Shown piece by piece: positions 18,242 to 27,807 of a DNA stretch of 64,000 nucleotides (position 1 is its first letter; each line of letters starts with the position of its first letter). Below the pieces are notes generated by a model. It had not been told where the DNA came from, did no database searches, and worked only from the letters and a program-made list of their open reading frames with translations. Source of the stretch: CAVSRC01 sp963732845 (lineage in GTDB: Bacteria; Pseudomonadota; Alphaproteobacteria; Rhizobiales; Kaistiaceae); the NCBI GenBank assembly GCA_963732845.1, contig CAVTBE010000003.1, forward strand, positions 1 through 64,000, given 5' to 3'. A program made the position numbers and the translations under genes.

Positions 18242-19753
18242 CAGGCTGTTGAAGAAGGCGCTTGCGGCGCGGCTTGGCTGACAATTCACTCCGAACATAG
18301 AAGTTTGGAGGATGAATCGTGCGCGGTCGAGACGATCGGAGCGGGGAGCTGTTCAGCTACGTGGACCTTGAGGCGCGGGTTCGGCGTGATCATCCACTGC
18401 GAGAGATCCGAGCGATCGTCAACGAGGCGCTGGCGGTAATGGAGCGGGAGTTCGCGCCGCTCTATTCGCGGATAGGGCGGCCATCGATCGCGCCGGAGAA
18501 GCTGCTGCGGGCGATGCTGCTGCAGGCGTTCTATTCGATCCGCTCGGAACGACAGCTGATGGAGCGGCTGGAGTACGATCTCCTGTTCCGATGGTTTGTC
18601 GGGATCGGCATCGACGATCCGGCGTGGGATCATTCGGTCTTCTCGAAGAATCGCGACCGGCTGCTGGAGGGCGACATCGCGGCGAAGTTCCTAGCCGCGA
18701 TCCTGGCGCAGCCACGGGTGAAGAAGCTGCTTTCCAGCGATCACTTCTCGGTCGACGGCACGCTGATCGAGGCCTGGGCGTCGATGAAGAGCTTCAAGCC
18801 GAGGGATGGCTCCGACGAGCCGCCGGTGGGCGGCGGGGGACGCAACCCGCAGGCTGACTTCCACGGCCAGAAGCGGTCGAATGAGACCCACGCCTCAACC
18901 ACCGATGCGGACGCCCGGCTGTACAAAAAGGGAGCGGGCAAGGAAGCCAAGCTCTGCTTCCTCGGCCACGGCCTGATGGAGAACCGCTCGGCGCTTCTGG
19001 TCGACGCCTGCCTGACGCCAGCCGACGGTCATGCCGAGCGGGTGGCAGGGCTGCACATGATCGAGCCCCGTGCTGACCGGCCGAAAGCGATCACGCTGGG
19101 CGCCGACAAGGGATACGATACGCGGGACTTCGTCAACGCGTTGCGCGCGATGGCGGTGACGCCGCACGTTACCCAGAACACCAGCGGCCGACGATCAGCG
19201 ATCGACGGACGGACGACGCGGCATGGTGGCTATGCGGTCAGCCAGCGCATCCGCAAGCGCATTGAGGAAGCCTTCGGCTGGATCAAGACGGTGGCGGGAC
19301 AGGAGAAGACCCGCTTCAGAGGCGTCGGCCGCGTCGGATGGGCCTTCACCTTCGCCGCCGCGGCCTACAACCTCGTCCGCCTGCCCAAGCTGCTGGCGGA
19401 GGCATCCGGATGAGCGACCTCGCGACCCATCCTCTGATCGGCAAGTGGCGGATCGTCGAGATGGAGTTGTGGGACAGCGACTTTGTCGATCTGGTCGAGC
19501 CCGCTTACATCGCATTCGACGCTCACGGCTCGGGCGAGTTCGTCTTCGGAGCTGTCACTGGCGGCCTCGACTGCAAATATGCACCGACCACTATCTTCTT
19601 CACTTGGGCCGGCCACGACGAGATGGACGAGGCCTCCGGCAGTGGCTCCGCCGAGCTCAACGACGACGGAACCATCACCGGCGAAATCGCCTTCCACCTC
19701 GGCGACGAATTCCACCTTCAAAGCCCGCCGTTGGTGACTTCTTCAACAGCTTG
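18242..19753 (+). mobile_element. IS5-superfamily insertion sequence (1512 bp) with CTAG target duplication
   Basis: Terminal inverted repeats begin CAGGCTGTTGAAGAAGGC at the left and CAAGCTGTTGAAGAAGTC at the right (16 of 18 match). They are flanked by direct repeats CTAG at 18238-18241 and 19754-19757. CTAG fits the YTAR targets of IS5-type elements. It carries a complete DDE transposase and a short passenger gene. It inserted exactly at the junction of the 275-bp repeat and the stop codon of the M23 peptidase gene, without changing the peptidase protein. Confidence 0.9.
18319..19413 (+). CDS. IS5-family transposase
   Basis: 364 aa from a GTG start with GGAGGA seven bases upstream. The N-terminal DUF772 domain (SYVDLEARVRRDHPLREIR, then LLRAMLLQAFYSIRSERQLM) is followed by a DDE_Tnp_1 domain. 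The catalytic acidic residues are visible in HFSVDGTLIEAW, LGADKGYDTRDF and KRIEEAFGWIKT. Length and motifs are complete, so the element may be active. The stop overlaps the passenger start (ATGA). Confidence 0.93.
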   Translation: MRGRDDRSGELFSYVDLEARVRRDHPLREIRAIVNEALAVMEREFAPLYSRIGRPSIAPEKLLRAMLLQAFYSIRSERQLMERLEYDLLFRWFVGIGIDDPAWDHSVFSKNRDRLLEGDIAAKFLAAILAQPRVKKLLSSDHFSVDGTLIEAWASMKSFKPRDGSDEPPVGGGGRNPQADFHGQKRSNETHASTTDADARLYKKGAGKEAKLCFLGHGLMENRSALLVDACLTPADGHAERVAGLHMIEPRADRPKAITLGADKGYDTRDFVNALRAMAVTPHVTQNTSGRRSAIDGRTTRHGGYAVSQRIRKRIEEAFGWIKTVAGQEKTRFRGVGRVGWAFTFAAAAYNLVRLPKLLAEASG

Positions 19754-19757
19754 CTAG
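19410..19757 (+). CDS. IS passenger protein of unknown function (C-terminus probably frameshifted)
   Basis: 115 aa as read, overlapping the transposase stop by 4 nt (ATGA), so translationally coupled. Small acidic protein beginning with HPLIGKWRIVEMELWD, no known domain; similar small proteins accompany related IS5 elements. The frame runs through the right inverted repeat and stops at TAG inside the target duplication, which is odd for an IS gene. Shifting by one base near 19711 gives an ending STFKARRW and a stop at 19737, inside the element. I think that is the true end, which makes this another single-base indel. Confidence 0.6.
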   Translation: MSDLATHPLIGKWRIVEMELWDSDFVDLVEPAYIAFDAHGSGEFVFGAVTGGLDCKYAPTTIFFTWAGHDEMDEASGSGSAELNDDGTITGEIAFHLGDEFHLQSPPLVTSSTAC

Positions 19758-21004
19758 AGCAGCGAGGCAATCTCGCTGCCGGCCTTGATGTAGCGCAGCG
19801 GGTCGATGGCGTCGCCGTCAACCCGCACCTCGTAGTGGAGGTGGGGCCCGGTCGAGCGGCCGGTGCTGCCGGTGCGCCCGAGGATCGTCCCCTTGGACAC
19901 CACCTGACCGACCTTCACGTCGATCTTGCTGAGGTGGCCGTAGCGCGTGGTGATGCCGTTGCCGTGGTCGACCTCGACCATGTTGCCGTAGCCGCCGTTG
20001 TAGCCGGCCATGGTCACGGTTCCGTCGGCAGTGGCGCGGGCCGGGTAGCCGGTCGGTGCACGGAAATCGACGCCGGTGTGCATGGCCGGCGTGCCGAGGA
20101 ACGGGTCGATGCGCACGCCGAAGCGGCTGGTGATCGGCGCGCCGGGGATCGGTCGGGTCAGCGGCAGCCTGAGGGCGATGCGGCGCAGCGTGCCGAAGCG
20201 CTCGACCTCGCCGGTGATCAGCGAAACGCTGGTGCGGAACGTGGTCGGGTCGGAATCGGGCCCCAGCGCTACGAGCGGGCCGCCGACCGCGTCGCCGCCT
20301 TCGGCGATATGGGTGGGCGGCACATCCTGACCGAGGCGGCGGAGAACGGCGGCGATCTTCTGCGTGCGCTGCTTCACCCGCACCGCGACGCCGTCGACAT
20401 AGGCGACCTGCTCGTGCGCCAGCGCGTTGAGCGAGCTTTCGACGGCGCTGATGTGCCGCGCCGGGCCGTCCGGGTCATCCGGCCGGATAGCGGCATCGCC
20501 AAGTGGCGACTTGCCGTCGGCCTTGGCCGGCGTGGCGGTCGCATCGGCGCTGTCGACGGCGGCGGCGCCATCGGGGGCGGCCGGCACGATGCCGACGCGG
20601 CGGGCGGCCTGGCTCAGGGCCGCGATGACGTCCTGGCGCGCATCGAGCGCCGCCTGCCGGCCGGAAAGCCGCTGAACGTCGGCTTCGATCTGCTGCTGGC
20701 TGAGGAGCTGGCGGCTGGTCAGGCGGTCGAGGTCGGAGCGCAGCGTCGCGATCCGGTCCTCATAGGCCTGCTTCATCTGCGTCTGCTGCGCGTACGAAGC
20801 CGCGAGGATGTCGTCGCGGAAGAAGAGATAGCCGGTGGCAGCCAGGTAGAGGGTGGCGAAGAGGAGGGCACCGACGGCAACGCTGGCGGCCAGCCACGGT
20901 TGCACCGTGAAGGTCCTGACCTCGCCGCCGCGGGCGATGATGATGCGGTGCGGAGGTTTGCGTTTGGCGAAGGAATTCAGGCTTCGGGGAGCGGCAGACG
21001 GCAT
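19754..21004 (-). CDS. M23-family metallopeptidase (peptidoglycan DD-endopeptidase)
   Basis: 416 aa. An N-terminal cytoplasmic stretch and one membrane helix (about residues 38-62) anchor a coiled-coil region (about 75-130, Gln/Asp/Arg-rich). A low-complexity linker follows, then a C-terminal lysostaphin-like domain with Zn ligands HTGVDFRAP and HLHYEV. Such proteins cut peptide cross-links or activate amidases during division. The stop TAG lies in the CTAG where the IS inserted; the protein is intact. Upstream is a TTAACC-rich sequence that may bind CtrA. Confidence 0.88.
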   Translation of the reverse strand: MPSAAPRSLNSFAKRKPPHRIIIARGGEVRTFTVQPWLAASVAVGALLFATLYLAATGYLFFRDDILAASYAQQTQMKQAYEDRIATLRSDLDRLTSRQLLSQQQIEADVQRLSGRQAALDARQDVIAALSQAARRVGIVPAAPDGAAAVDSADATATPAKADGKSPLGDAAIRPDDPDGPARHISAVESSLNALAHEQVAYVDGVAVRVKQRTQKIAAVLRRLGQDVPPTHIAEGGDAVGGPLVALGPDSDPTTFRTSVSLITGEVERFGTLRRIALRLPLTRPIPGAPITSRFGVRIDPFLGTPAMHTGVDFRAPTGYPARATADGTVTMAGYNGGYGNMVEVDHGNGITTRYGHLSKIDVKVGQVVSKGTILGRTGSTGRSTGPHLHYEVRVDGDAIDPLRYIKAGSEIASLL

Positions 21005-21062
21005 ACGAACTCACCGATTGTTGCGGGAACGCGCAAGGTAATCGTCAAGTTCGATTAGAAAG

Positions 21063-21075
21063 GATTAAGGTTAAC
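21063..21075 (-). promoter_or_regulatory. Possible CtrA-type site upstream of the M23 peptidase gene
   Basis: The minus strand reads GTTAACCTTAATC, two TTAA-containing half-sites close together, about 60 bases before the peptidase start. The spacing differs from the TTAA-N7-TTAA consensus, so this is only suggestive. The amidase gene at 3857 has a similar half-site. Confidence 0.25.
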
Positions 21076-21150
21076 AAAACCTTGGCTGACAGCTGCAAAA
21101 ACCCGCGCAGAGGTTGGGTACAGCGCCCGCCGGACGGTGCGCCGCGGCCC

Positions 21151-21185
21151 CAAAAACGAAGCCGCCGGCAGCTCGCCGGCGGCTT
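21151..21185 (-). terminator. Rho-independent terminator of the IalB-like gene
   Basis: Read on the minus strand, an 11-bp stem (AAGCCGCCGGC / GCCGGCGGCTT) with a 5-base loop is followed by CGTTTTTGG, 34 bases past the IalB stop. Confidence 0.8.
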
Positions 21186-21218
21186 GTCGTGTGAACCCGC
21201 TGCGCTTGCGCCGATGGC

Positions 21219-21887
21219 CTATTTGGGCTGCTGGCCCTCGAGCTGCTTCGCCCGCTCCTTGGCCTTCTGCGCCAGGACATTGGCGGCGTCCTCCCGTTGC
21301 CGGGCGAGCGCGGCCTGGTCCGGACCGTCATACGAGGTGGCGAAGGTCGCCAGCGGGAAGGAGATCCGCGTCGAGGTCTTGTCGGGGGCGGAGAGCTGCA
21401 GCTGCAGCGCCTTTCCCTTCTTCAGGGCATCGACGAAGGGGCCATCCACCAGCGCCTGGGCCAGGCAGAAATAGGTCTGGCTCTGGGGCGAAGGCAGGCA
21501 GGTGATGAACTGCGCAGTGGCCTTCTTGGTTCCGTCCACGCTGATCGGGATGCCTTCCTGGAGCAGGAAGCCGAGGGGGACCTGGATGCCGACCGCGAAC
21601 TTGTTGGGGTCGGGGCTGGTCTGGACCGAAATGCTGCTGATCGGCGCTGGCGACCCGGCTAGCGCATAGTCCTCGGTGACCTGGCATACCTTGGCGTTAT
21701 TCGGATCGCACACCTTGACCCATTCGGTGGGAGCGGGGGCGGGGACGTCTTGCGTCTTCGGGGCGGCGACGGCAGGTGCCGTCTCGGCCAGCGCCTGCGT
21801 CGCAAGCGGCACGCCTCCAGCGCAGGTGACAAGGATTCCCAGTGCGATTCCGAAGGACGAAATCGCCCCGCTTCGTTTCAACGACAT
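21219..21887 (-). CDS. Invasion-associated locus B (IalB) family protein
   Basis: 222 aa. A signal peptide (MSLKRSGAISSF, hydrophobic core, cleavage after ALAE) leads into a Pro/Ala-rich spacer, then the IalB domain. Typical features are TEWVKVCDPNNAKVC near the start, VPLGFLLQEGIPISVDG in the middle and a C-terminal FPLATF strand. Four cysteines are placed as in the family. The C-terminus is a charged helix. IalB was named from Bartonella invasion, but the family is widespread in non-pathogenic Hyphomicrobiales, so no virulence role is implied. The ATG at 21887 is chosen over longer frames because it opens the signal peptide. Confidence 0.88.
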   Translation of the reverse strand: MSLKRSGAISSFGIALGILVTCAGGVPLATQALAETAPAVAAPKTQDVPAPAPTEWVKVCDPNNAKVCQVTEDYALAGSPAPISSISVQTSPDPNKFAVGIQVPLGFLLQEGIPISVDGTKKATAQFITCLPSPQSQTYFCLAQALVDGPFVDALKKGKALQLQLSAPDKTSTRISFPLATFATSYDGPDQAALARQREDAANVLAQKAKERAKQLEGQQPK

Positions 21888-22044
21888 AGACACTCCCGGC
21901 TCCATCCACAAAAAAGGTGGACATGTCGCCCCATCGACCTGCCCATCACCTGGGATCATAGGTGACGGGAGAATGAGGCAAAGAGGCGGCGAACGCTAGA
22001 GACTTTTCGGCGAATCCGACCGTTCCGGCCGGCCCGGAACGGCG

Positions 22045-22512
22045 CTACAGGGCTTCGCTGGCCGCCAGCACTTCCTCGACGTGCCCCGGCACCTTGACCG
22101 GCCGCCACACCCGCGCGATGCGACCGTCCGCCGCGACCAGGAAGGTGGATCGTTCGACGCCCATGTATTTGCGGCCATACATCGATTTCTCGATCCACAC
22201 GCCATAGGCCTCGATGGCCTTGCGCTCCGGATCGGCGGCGAGCGTGATCCCGAGGCCGTGCTTGTCGCGGAACGTGCAGTGCGAGGCGACCGAATCCGGC
22301 GAGATGCCCACCACCTTGGTGCCCGCCTTTTCGAAGGCCGGCGCCGCCTTGGTGAAGTCGATCGCCTCAATGGTGCAGCCCTGGGTATCGTCCTTGGGGT
22401 AGAAATACACCACAACCTTGCTGCCGGCATGGTCGGCCAGCCGGAACGTGCTGCCGTCATCGGCCTCAAGCGCAAAATCCGGGGCCTTGTTTCCCGCGGC
22501 CAAATCAGCCAT
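22045..22512 (-). CDS. bcp: Thioredoxin-dependent thiol peroxidase (Bcp/PrxQ)
   Basis: 155 aa, standard PrxQ length. Reduces hydrogen peroxide and organic hydroperoxides. The peroxidatic Cys is in YPKDDTQGCTIEA (the usual TPGC is TQGC here), and a second Cys lies in VASHCTFRDKHGL. The AhpC/TSA fold is complete (DFALEADDG, FLVAADGRI). It is divergent from the large AsmA-like gene. Confidence 0.93.
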   Translation of the reverse strand: MADLAAGNKAPDFALEADDGSTFRLADHAGSKVVVYFYPKDDTQGCTIEAIDFTKAAPAFEKAGTKVVGISPDSVASHCTFRDKHGLGITLAADPERKAIEAYGVWIEKSMYGRKYMGVERSTFLVAADGRIARVWRPVKVPGHVEEVLAASEAL

Positions 22513-22741
22513 TCGCCTTCCTTTCGTCGCACTTAGCTGGCTTCAAGAACGCACCACGGGGCTGACGAGCCGGCCGCGTCGCAGGCGATCACTTTATTGC
22601 TGCCAGGGCGGCGTCGACAAGCTACGGCTGGGTGAGAGGGTCTCACTTGCGTCGGGCTTCTTGGTACAAGGGGCGGACGATACTGTGTGGAATCGCGAGC
22701 CGGCACTGGGGCCGGGTCGGGAGGGAACGACGCTCCGAGCA

Positions 22742-25700
22742 ATGCGCCTGAAGGTATTCTCCCTGCGCAGGGCCGCACGACCGCTGCGGCAACGAGGCAC
22801 GCCCGCGGCGTGGTTCCGGCTTGGCGTGCGCGCCGTGTCGATCCTGGTGGTCGTCCTGGTGGTCGTCCTCGTCGGCGCCATCGTGCTGACATTCGTCGTC
22901 CGGACCGATTTCGGCTTCGTCCGCGATCAGATTGCCGCGACGCTGCGTTCCAATCTCGGCCCTGGTTATACGGTGGACATTAAGCGGGCGGTGATCGACA
23001 CCGATCCGGTGCTCGGCCTCGTCGTCCGCGTCGACGATACCGTCGTGCGCGACGCCAGCAACGCCGTGGTCGCCGAAATCCCGGAGACGCGCCTGGTCGT
23101 CGATCCCTCGTCGCTGCTGAGACTGCGTGTCGACATCCGCACCGTCGAACTCAACGGGCCGCAGATATCCTTCCTGCGCGCCAGCAACGGCAGCGTGCGG
23201 CTCGGCGTCACCGACAGCGGAGCACCGCCGGCCGATACCGCGGCAGAGCCGGCCGCGCCGGCGGGCGATGCCGGGCAGGCGGTCGCCGGTGCCGGGGGCA
23301 ATGCTCCCGCCGCGGCAACACCGTCGGGCGATGCCGGTGCCGCAGCGCCGGCAGCCGCACGAGCGGTCGCCGACGCGGTCGCGCCGGTCTTCCCGGATCT
23401 GGTCAACGCGCTGAAGATTCTCGACCGTGGCATGGCGCCGCCGATCGATGCCGCGACCGCCGCCGGCTTCGAACGCCTGTCCGTGGTCAACGGCACCATT
23501 TCGGTGTGGGACGCCAGCGAGGGCCGGCAACGGCGTTTCTCCAGCACCGATCTCAGCGTCAACCTCGACCCGCAGAGTTCATCGCTGACGGTGAACTTCG
23601 CCACCTCCGGCTATAGCGGGCGCTGGTCGGCGACGATCGAGCGCGATCTCGACGCCAATTCGGGCGGGCACGCCGTATCGATGGAGTTCTCGCAACTGAC
23701 GCTCCCCGACGTCATCCCGGCCTTCGGCGACGACAAGGGCCTGTTCGTGGCCGACATGCCGCTCTATGGGCGCGCCACGATGAACATCAGCGCCGCCGGC
23801 GACATCGAGAATGCCTCCGCCAACATCGACGTCGGCGCCGGCACGCTGCGCTTCCGCGAGGATCTCCTGGCCAAGCAGGAGAGCGTGCTGCTCGATGGCG
23901 CCACCGTGCGCCTGCACTGGGACATCCCCAACAAGGCGATCGTCATCGACCCGTCGACCTTCGCCTTCGGCAATACCCGCGGCCTGGTGACGGGCACCAT
24001 CAAGACCGACGGCGATCCGTCGACCGGCCGCTACAATTTCGATCTCGAATCGCCGGGCACCGTCATGGCACCGCCCAATTCGGGCGAGCCGCCGATGGTG
24101 GCGCAGCGCATTTCCGTCTCCGGCACCGCCGACCTCCGCGAGCTGGCGCTGACCATCAGCAATGCCGTCATCGTCACCTCCAACGGTTCGGTGGCGGCCG
24201 CCGGCCGCTTCGCCTTCGAACCGGGCAAGACGCCGTCGCTGGCGCTCGCCGCCTCGTTCTCGCCGATGCCCGTCAGTACGCTGAAGACGATCTGGGCGCC
24301 CTTCATCGCCCCGGGGGCGCGGCGCTGGGTGATGCAGCACATGATCTCGGGCGAGCTCACCGAGGGCAGCTACGAGGCATCGGTGCCCGCCGGCGTGCTG
24401 TGGGGCATGCCGGTGCAGTTGCCCGACAAGGCCATGCGCCTCGACATGAAGCTCAAGAACGTGACCTTCACGACGTTCGGCAAGGTGCCTGCCATCACCA
24501 AGGCGACCGGCAACGTGGTGCTGTCGGGCTCGACCTTCGGCGTCGACGTGACCAGCGGCGAGGTCGATGTGCCGGCCGGCACGGTCAAGGTCGAGGCCGG
24601 CGCCTTCGCCATCCCCAATGTCGCCAAACGGCCGAGCGACGGCATCGTCGAGTTCCAGCTTGCCGGCCCGATCGCTGCCATCGCCCAGATCGCCGATGCC
24701 GATCCGATCAGCGCGCTGTCGCAGCGCGGCATGTCGCCGGACGACCTCAGCGGCACCGCCGACGCCTCGCTGTCCGTCCGCTTTCCGCTGAGCGACCGCA
24801 TCGACAACGGCGATGTCGACTGGAAGGTCGTGGCCAAGACCAAGAAGGCCGCCAGCAAGGCGCCGATCGACGGACGCCAGCTGAGCGATGCGGACGTCAC
24901 CCTGACCATCACGCCCGATGACGTCACCGTTTACGGCAAGGCGAAGATCGACGGCGTTGCCGCCGACGTCAGCATGTCGCTGCCCTCCACCGACAGCACC
25001 GCCAAGCCGCAGCCGGGCGAACGCCAGGTGCGCCTCGTGCTCGACGACGCGGCGCGCAGAAAGCTGGGCGTCGGGCTGGAGGACGTGCTGTCGGGCACGG
25101 TGACCGCGCTGGTCACCGAGGGGGATTCGGGCGCACAGCACTACGAGCTCGACCTGCGCAAGGCCCGGGTCGTGCTGCAGGGCATCGGCTGGTCGAAGGG
25201 GCTCGGCGTGCCGGCGACGTTGTCCTTCGATCTGGTCAAGACCCAGGACGGCCAGTCGGTCGACAATCTCACCCTCACGGGCGAAGGGTTCGGTCTGGCC
25301 GGTTCGGCCAAGCTCGATGCCTCGCTCAACCTGATCTCCGCCGACATCGACACCCTGTCGCTGCACGCCGACGATTCGATCTCGCTCAAGCTGACGCGCA
25401 GCGCCGCCGGCTATGCCATCTCCGCGCGCGGCGCCGCCTTCGACATGCGCGGGCTCCTCGCCCAGATCCGCGACAACAACGACAAGGCCGGCGGCTTCCC
25501 GGACATTGCCGTCGATGCCCATGTCGACAAGCTGATCGGATTCAACCAGCAGGTCGTCACCGACGCGTCCATGACCCTGGTCTCGGTCGGCGGCGAGACA
25601 CAGAAGCTGACCTTCACCGGCAAGATCGGCGGCTCGACGATGTCGATCGACTACGCCGTCGACAGCAGCGGCACACGGCTCAACGCCACCGCCGGCGATG

Positions 25701-26254
25701 CCGGTTCCGCGCTGAGTTTCATCGACCTCTACACCCACGTCGGCGGCGGCACGCTGACGCTCACCGGTCAGGGTGGGCCGAACGGGCCGATGGTCGGCAC
25801 CATGCAGATCGCCGATTTCTCCGTGCTCAACGAACCGGCGATGGCGCGGGTCGGCATCGGCCGCAACACACCCGGCAACAACCCGGACGGATTCGATCCG
25901 AAGCAGGTCCATTTCGACCGCATGATCGCCCGCTTCAGCAAGACCGCGCGGGCCATCGTGATCGAGGACGCGCTGCTGCGCGGCGCCGCCATCGGCGCCA
26001 CCTTCACCGGCCGCTACGACCTGCCGAGCGCGACGATCGGCATGAGCGGCACCTATCTGCCGGCCTATTCCTTCAACAACCTGTTCAGCCGCATCCCCAT
26101 CGTCGGGGTCATTGCCGGCGGCGGCCTGACCGAGGGCCTGATCGGCGTCACCTTCAAGATCGAGGGGCCGATCGCCAATCCGCGCGTCTTCTTCAACCCG
26201 CTGTCGGCGGTGGCGCCGGGCATCTTCCGCAAGATCTTCGAGTTCCAGCCTTAG
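22742..26254 (+). CDS. AsmA/YhdP-like large envelope protein (DUF3971)
   Basis: 1170 aa. A positively charged N-terminus and one membrane helix (about residues 34-60) anchor a very long, repetitive beta-rich periplasmic part. A Pro/Ala/Gly spacer lies near residues 160-200. The C-terminus ends in an AsmA-like segment (GATFTGRYDLPSATIGMSGT, then NNLFSRIPIVG and GLIGVTFKIEGP), which is diagnostic of the YhdP/TamB/AsmA group. These proteins form hydrophobic grooves that move phospholipids to the outer membrane. The ATG at 22742 is chosen because the membrane anchor follows. It stands alone between bcp and tyrS. Confidence 0.85.
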   Translation: MRLKVFSLRRAARPLRQRGTPAAWFRLGVRAVSILVVVLVVVLVGAIVLTFVVRTDFGFVRDQIAATLRSNLGPGYTVDIKRAVIDTDPVLGLVVRVDDTVVRDASNAVVAEIPETRLVVDPSSLLRLRVDIRTVELNGPQISFLRASNGSVRLGVTDSGAPPADTAAEPAAPAGDAGQAVAGAGGNAPAAATPSGDAGAAAPAAARAVADAVAPVFPDLVNALKILDRGMAPPIDAATAAGFERLSVVNGTISVWDASEGRQRRFSSTDLSVNLDPQSSSLTVNFATSGYSGRWSATIERDLDANSGGHAVSMEFSQLTLPDVIPAFGDDKGLFVADMPLYGRATMNISAAGDIENASANIDVGAGTLRFREDLLAKQESVLLDGATVRLHWDIPNKAIVIDPSTFAFGNTRGLVTGTIKTDGDPSTGRYNFDLESPGTVMAPPNSGEPPMVAQRISVSGTADLRELALTISNAVIVTSNGSVAAAGRFAFEPGKTPSLALAASFSPMPVSTLKTIWAPFIAPGARRWVMQHMISGELTEGSYEASVPAGVLWGMPVQLPDKAMRLDMKLKNVTFTTFGKVPAITKATGNVVLSGSTFGVDVTSGEVDVPAGTVKVEAGAFAIPNVAKRPSDGIVEFQLAGPIAAIAQIADADPISALSQRGMSPDDLSGTADASLSVRFPLSDRIDNGDVDWKVVAKTKKAASKAPIDGRQLSDADVTLTITPDDVTVYGKAKIDGVAADVSMSLPSTDSTAKPQPGERQVRLVLDDAARRKLGVGLEDVLSGTVTALVTEGDSGAQHYELDLRKARVVLQGIGWSKGLGVPATLSFDLVKTQDGQSVDNLTLTGEGFGLAGSAKLDASLNLISADIDTLSLHADDSISLKLTRSAAGYAISARGAAFDMRGLLAQIRDNNDKAGGFPDIAVDAHVDKLIGFNQQVVTDASMTLVSVGGETQKLTFTGKIGGSTMSIDYAVDSSGTRLNATAGDAGSALSFIDLYTHVGGGTLTLTGQGGPNGPMVGTMQIADFSVLNEPAMARVGIGRNTPGNNPDGFDPKQVHFDRMIARFSKTARAIVIEDALLRGAAIGATFTGRYDLPSATIGMSGTYLPAYSFNNLFSRIPIVGVIAGGGLTEGLIGVTFKIEGPIANPRVFFNPLSAVAPGIFRKIFEFQP

Positions 26255-26419
26255 GCTCTGAGGCAGGCGTTCCCTGGACGCGCTGCAGCGTGTGAACGGT
26301 GCAGCGCAGATCCGGGGCCTGCCAAGTGCGTAGATCCCGGGTCTGCGGCGCGTCATTTCATGCCGCGCCGCGCCCGGGACAGGGGGGGCTGCCGACGACG
26401 AAGCCGGCCGCGCGCGCTC

Positions 26420-27670
26420 CTATTCGGGCCGCACCAGGACGTGCTTCTTGCGGCCGAGCGACAGCTTGATGACGCCACCGATGACGTCGCCGTCGCCCAC
26501 CGTCGCCGCCTCGTTGCCGATCGCCACGTCGTTGAGACGCAGCCCGCCGCCGCGGATCTGGCGGCGCGCCTCGCCGTTCGACGCGACCAGCCCGGAGCGC
26601 ACGAACAGCGCCAGCACGCCGATGCCGGCGCTGATTTCGTGGGCCGGCACGGCGATGGTCGGCAGCGCCTCGGCGAGCCCGCCTTCCTCGAAGGTGCGCC
26701 GGGCGGCTTCGGCGGCTTCCTCGGCGGCGGCGCGGCCGTGGAGGAGTGCGGTCGCCTCGGTCGCCAGTGCCTTCTTGGCCTCGTTGATCTCGCCGCCTTC
26801 AAGCACTTCCAGCCGGCCGATCTCGGTGAGCGGCAGTTCGGTGTAGAGCCTGAGGAAGCGGCCGACGTCGGCGTCCTCGGCGTTGCGCCAGAACTGCCAG
26901 TATTCGTAGGGCGACAGCAGGTCGGCATTGAGCCACACGGCGCCCTGCGCGGTCTTGCCCATCTTGGCGCCCGAGGACGTGGTGAGCAGCGGGCAGGTGA
27001 GCGCATAGAGCTGCGGCAGGCCCATGCGACGGCCGAGATCGATGCCGTTGACGATGTTGCCCCACTGGTCGGAGCCGCCGATCTGGAGCGTGCAGTCGTG
27101 GCGCCGGTTGAGCTCGGTGAAGTCGTAGGCCTGGAGCACCATGTAGTTGAATTCGAGGAAGGAGAGTTCGTGCTCGCGGTCGAGCCGGAGCTTGACCGAG
27201 TCCATCGCCAGCATGCGGTTGACCGAGAAGAAGCGGCCGACATCGCGCAGGAAGTCGATGTAGTTGAGCGGCGCCAGCCATTCGGCGTTGTCGATCATGA
27301 TCGCGGCGTTGGCGCCATTGTCGAAATCGATGAACTTGGCGAAGGTCGCCCTGAGGCTCTGCTTGTTGGCCTCGATCTCGTCATAGGTGAGGAGCTTGCG
27401 CGATTCGTCCTTGCCCGAGGGATCGCCGACGCGCGTGGTGCCGCCCCCCATCAGCGTGATCGGCCGGTGCCCAGTCTTCTGGAACCAGCGCAGCATCATG
27501 ATCGAGAGCAGGTTGCCGACATGATAGCTGGCGGCCGTGCAGTCGTAGCCGACATAGGCGGTGACCATGCCCTTGGCGAGCGCGGCATCGAGCCCTTCGG
27601 GGTCGGAGCACTGGTGGAGGAAACCGCGCTCGGTCATCACGCGCAGGAAGTCGGACTTGAACTCAGTCAT
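26420..27670 (-). CDS. tyrS: Tyrosyl-tRNA synthetase
   Basis: 416 aa from the ATG at 27668-27670; an in-frame TTG lies three codons upstream. Class I synthetase: AYVGYDCTAASYHVGN carries the HIGH-type motif (HVGN), KMGKT is the KMSKS equivalent, and QIGGSDQWGN binds tyrosine. The C-terminal S4 RNA-binding domain (about 350-410) contains GEARRQIRGGGLRLND. Divergent from anmK, an arrangement I recall from several alphaproteobacteria. Confidence 0.96.
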   Translation of the reverse strand: MTEFKSDFLRVMTERGFLHQCSDPEGLDAALAKGMVTAYVGYDCTAASYHVGNLLSIMMLRWFQKTGHRPITLMGGGTTRVGDPSGKDESRKLLTYDEIEANKQSLRATFAKFIDFDNGANAAIMIDNAEWLAPLNYIDFLRDVGRFFSVNRMLAMDSVKLRLDREHELSFLEFNYMVLQAYDFTELNRRHDCTLQIGGSDQWGNIVNGIDLGRRMGLPQLYALTCPLLTTSSGAKMGKTAQGAVWLNADLLSPYEYWQFWRNAEDADVGRFLRLYTELPLTEIGRLEVLEGGEINEAKKALATEATALLHGRAAAEEAAEAARRTFEEGGLAEALPTIAVPAHEISAGIGVLALFVRSGLVASNGEARRQIRGGGLRLNDVAIGNEAATVGDGDVIGGVIKLSLGRKKHVLVRPE

Positions 27671-27807
27671 TCTCGGCAATCCGTGAGAAGCACGCCTTGC
27701 GGCAGCGCGCGGGGCTGTTTAGCAGGATGATGCGCGGATTTCACCCCGGGAGTCGCGACCGGGAGGCGCCCAAGAGGCGAGGAGTGGAGCGACCGGGAGG
27801 GCGAACA

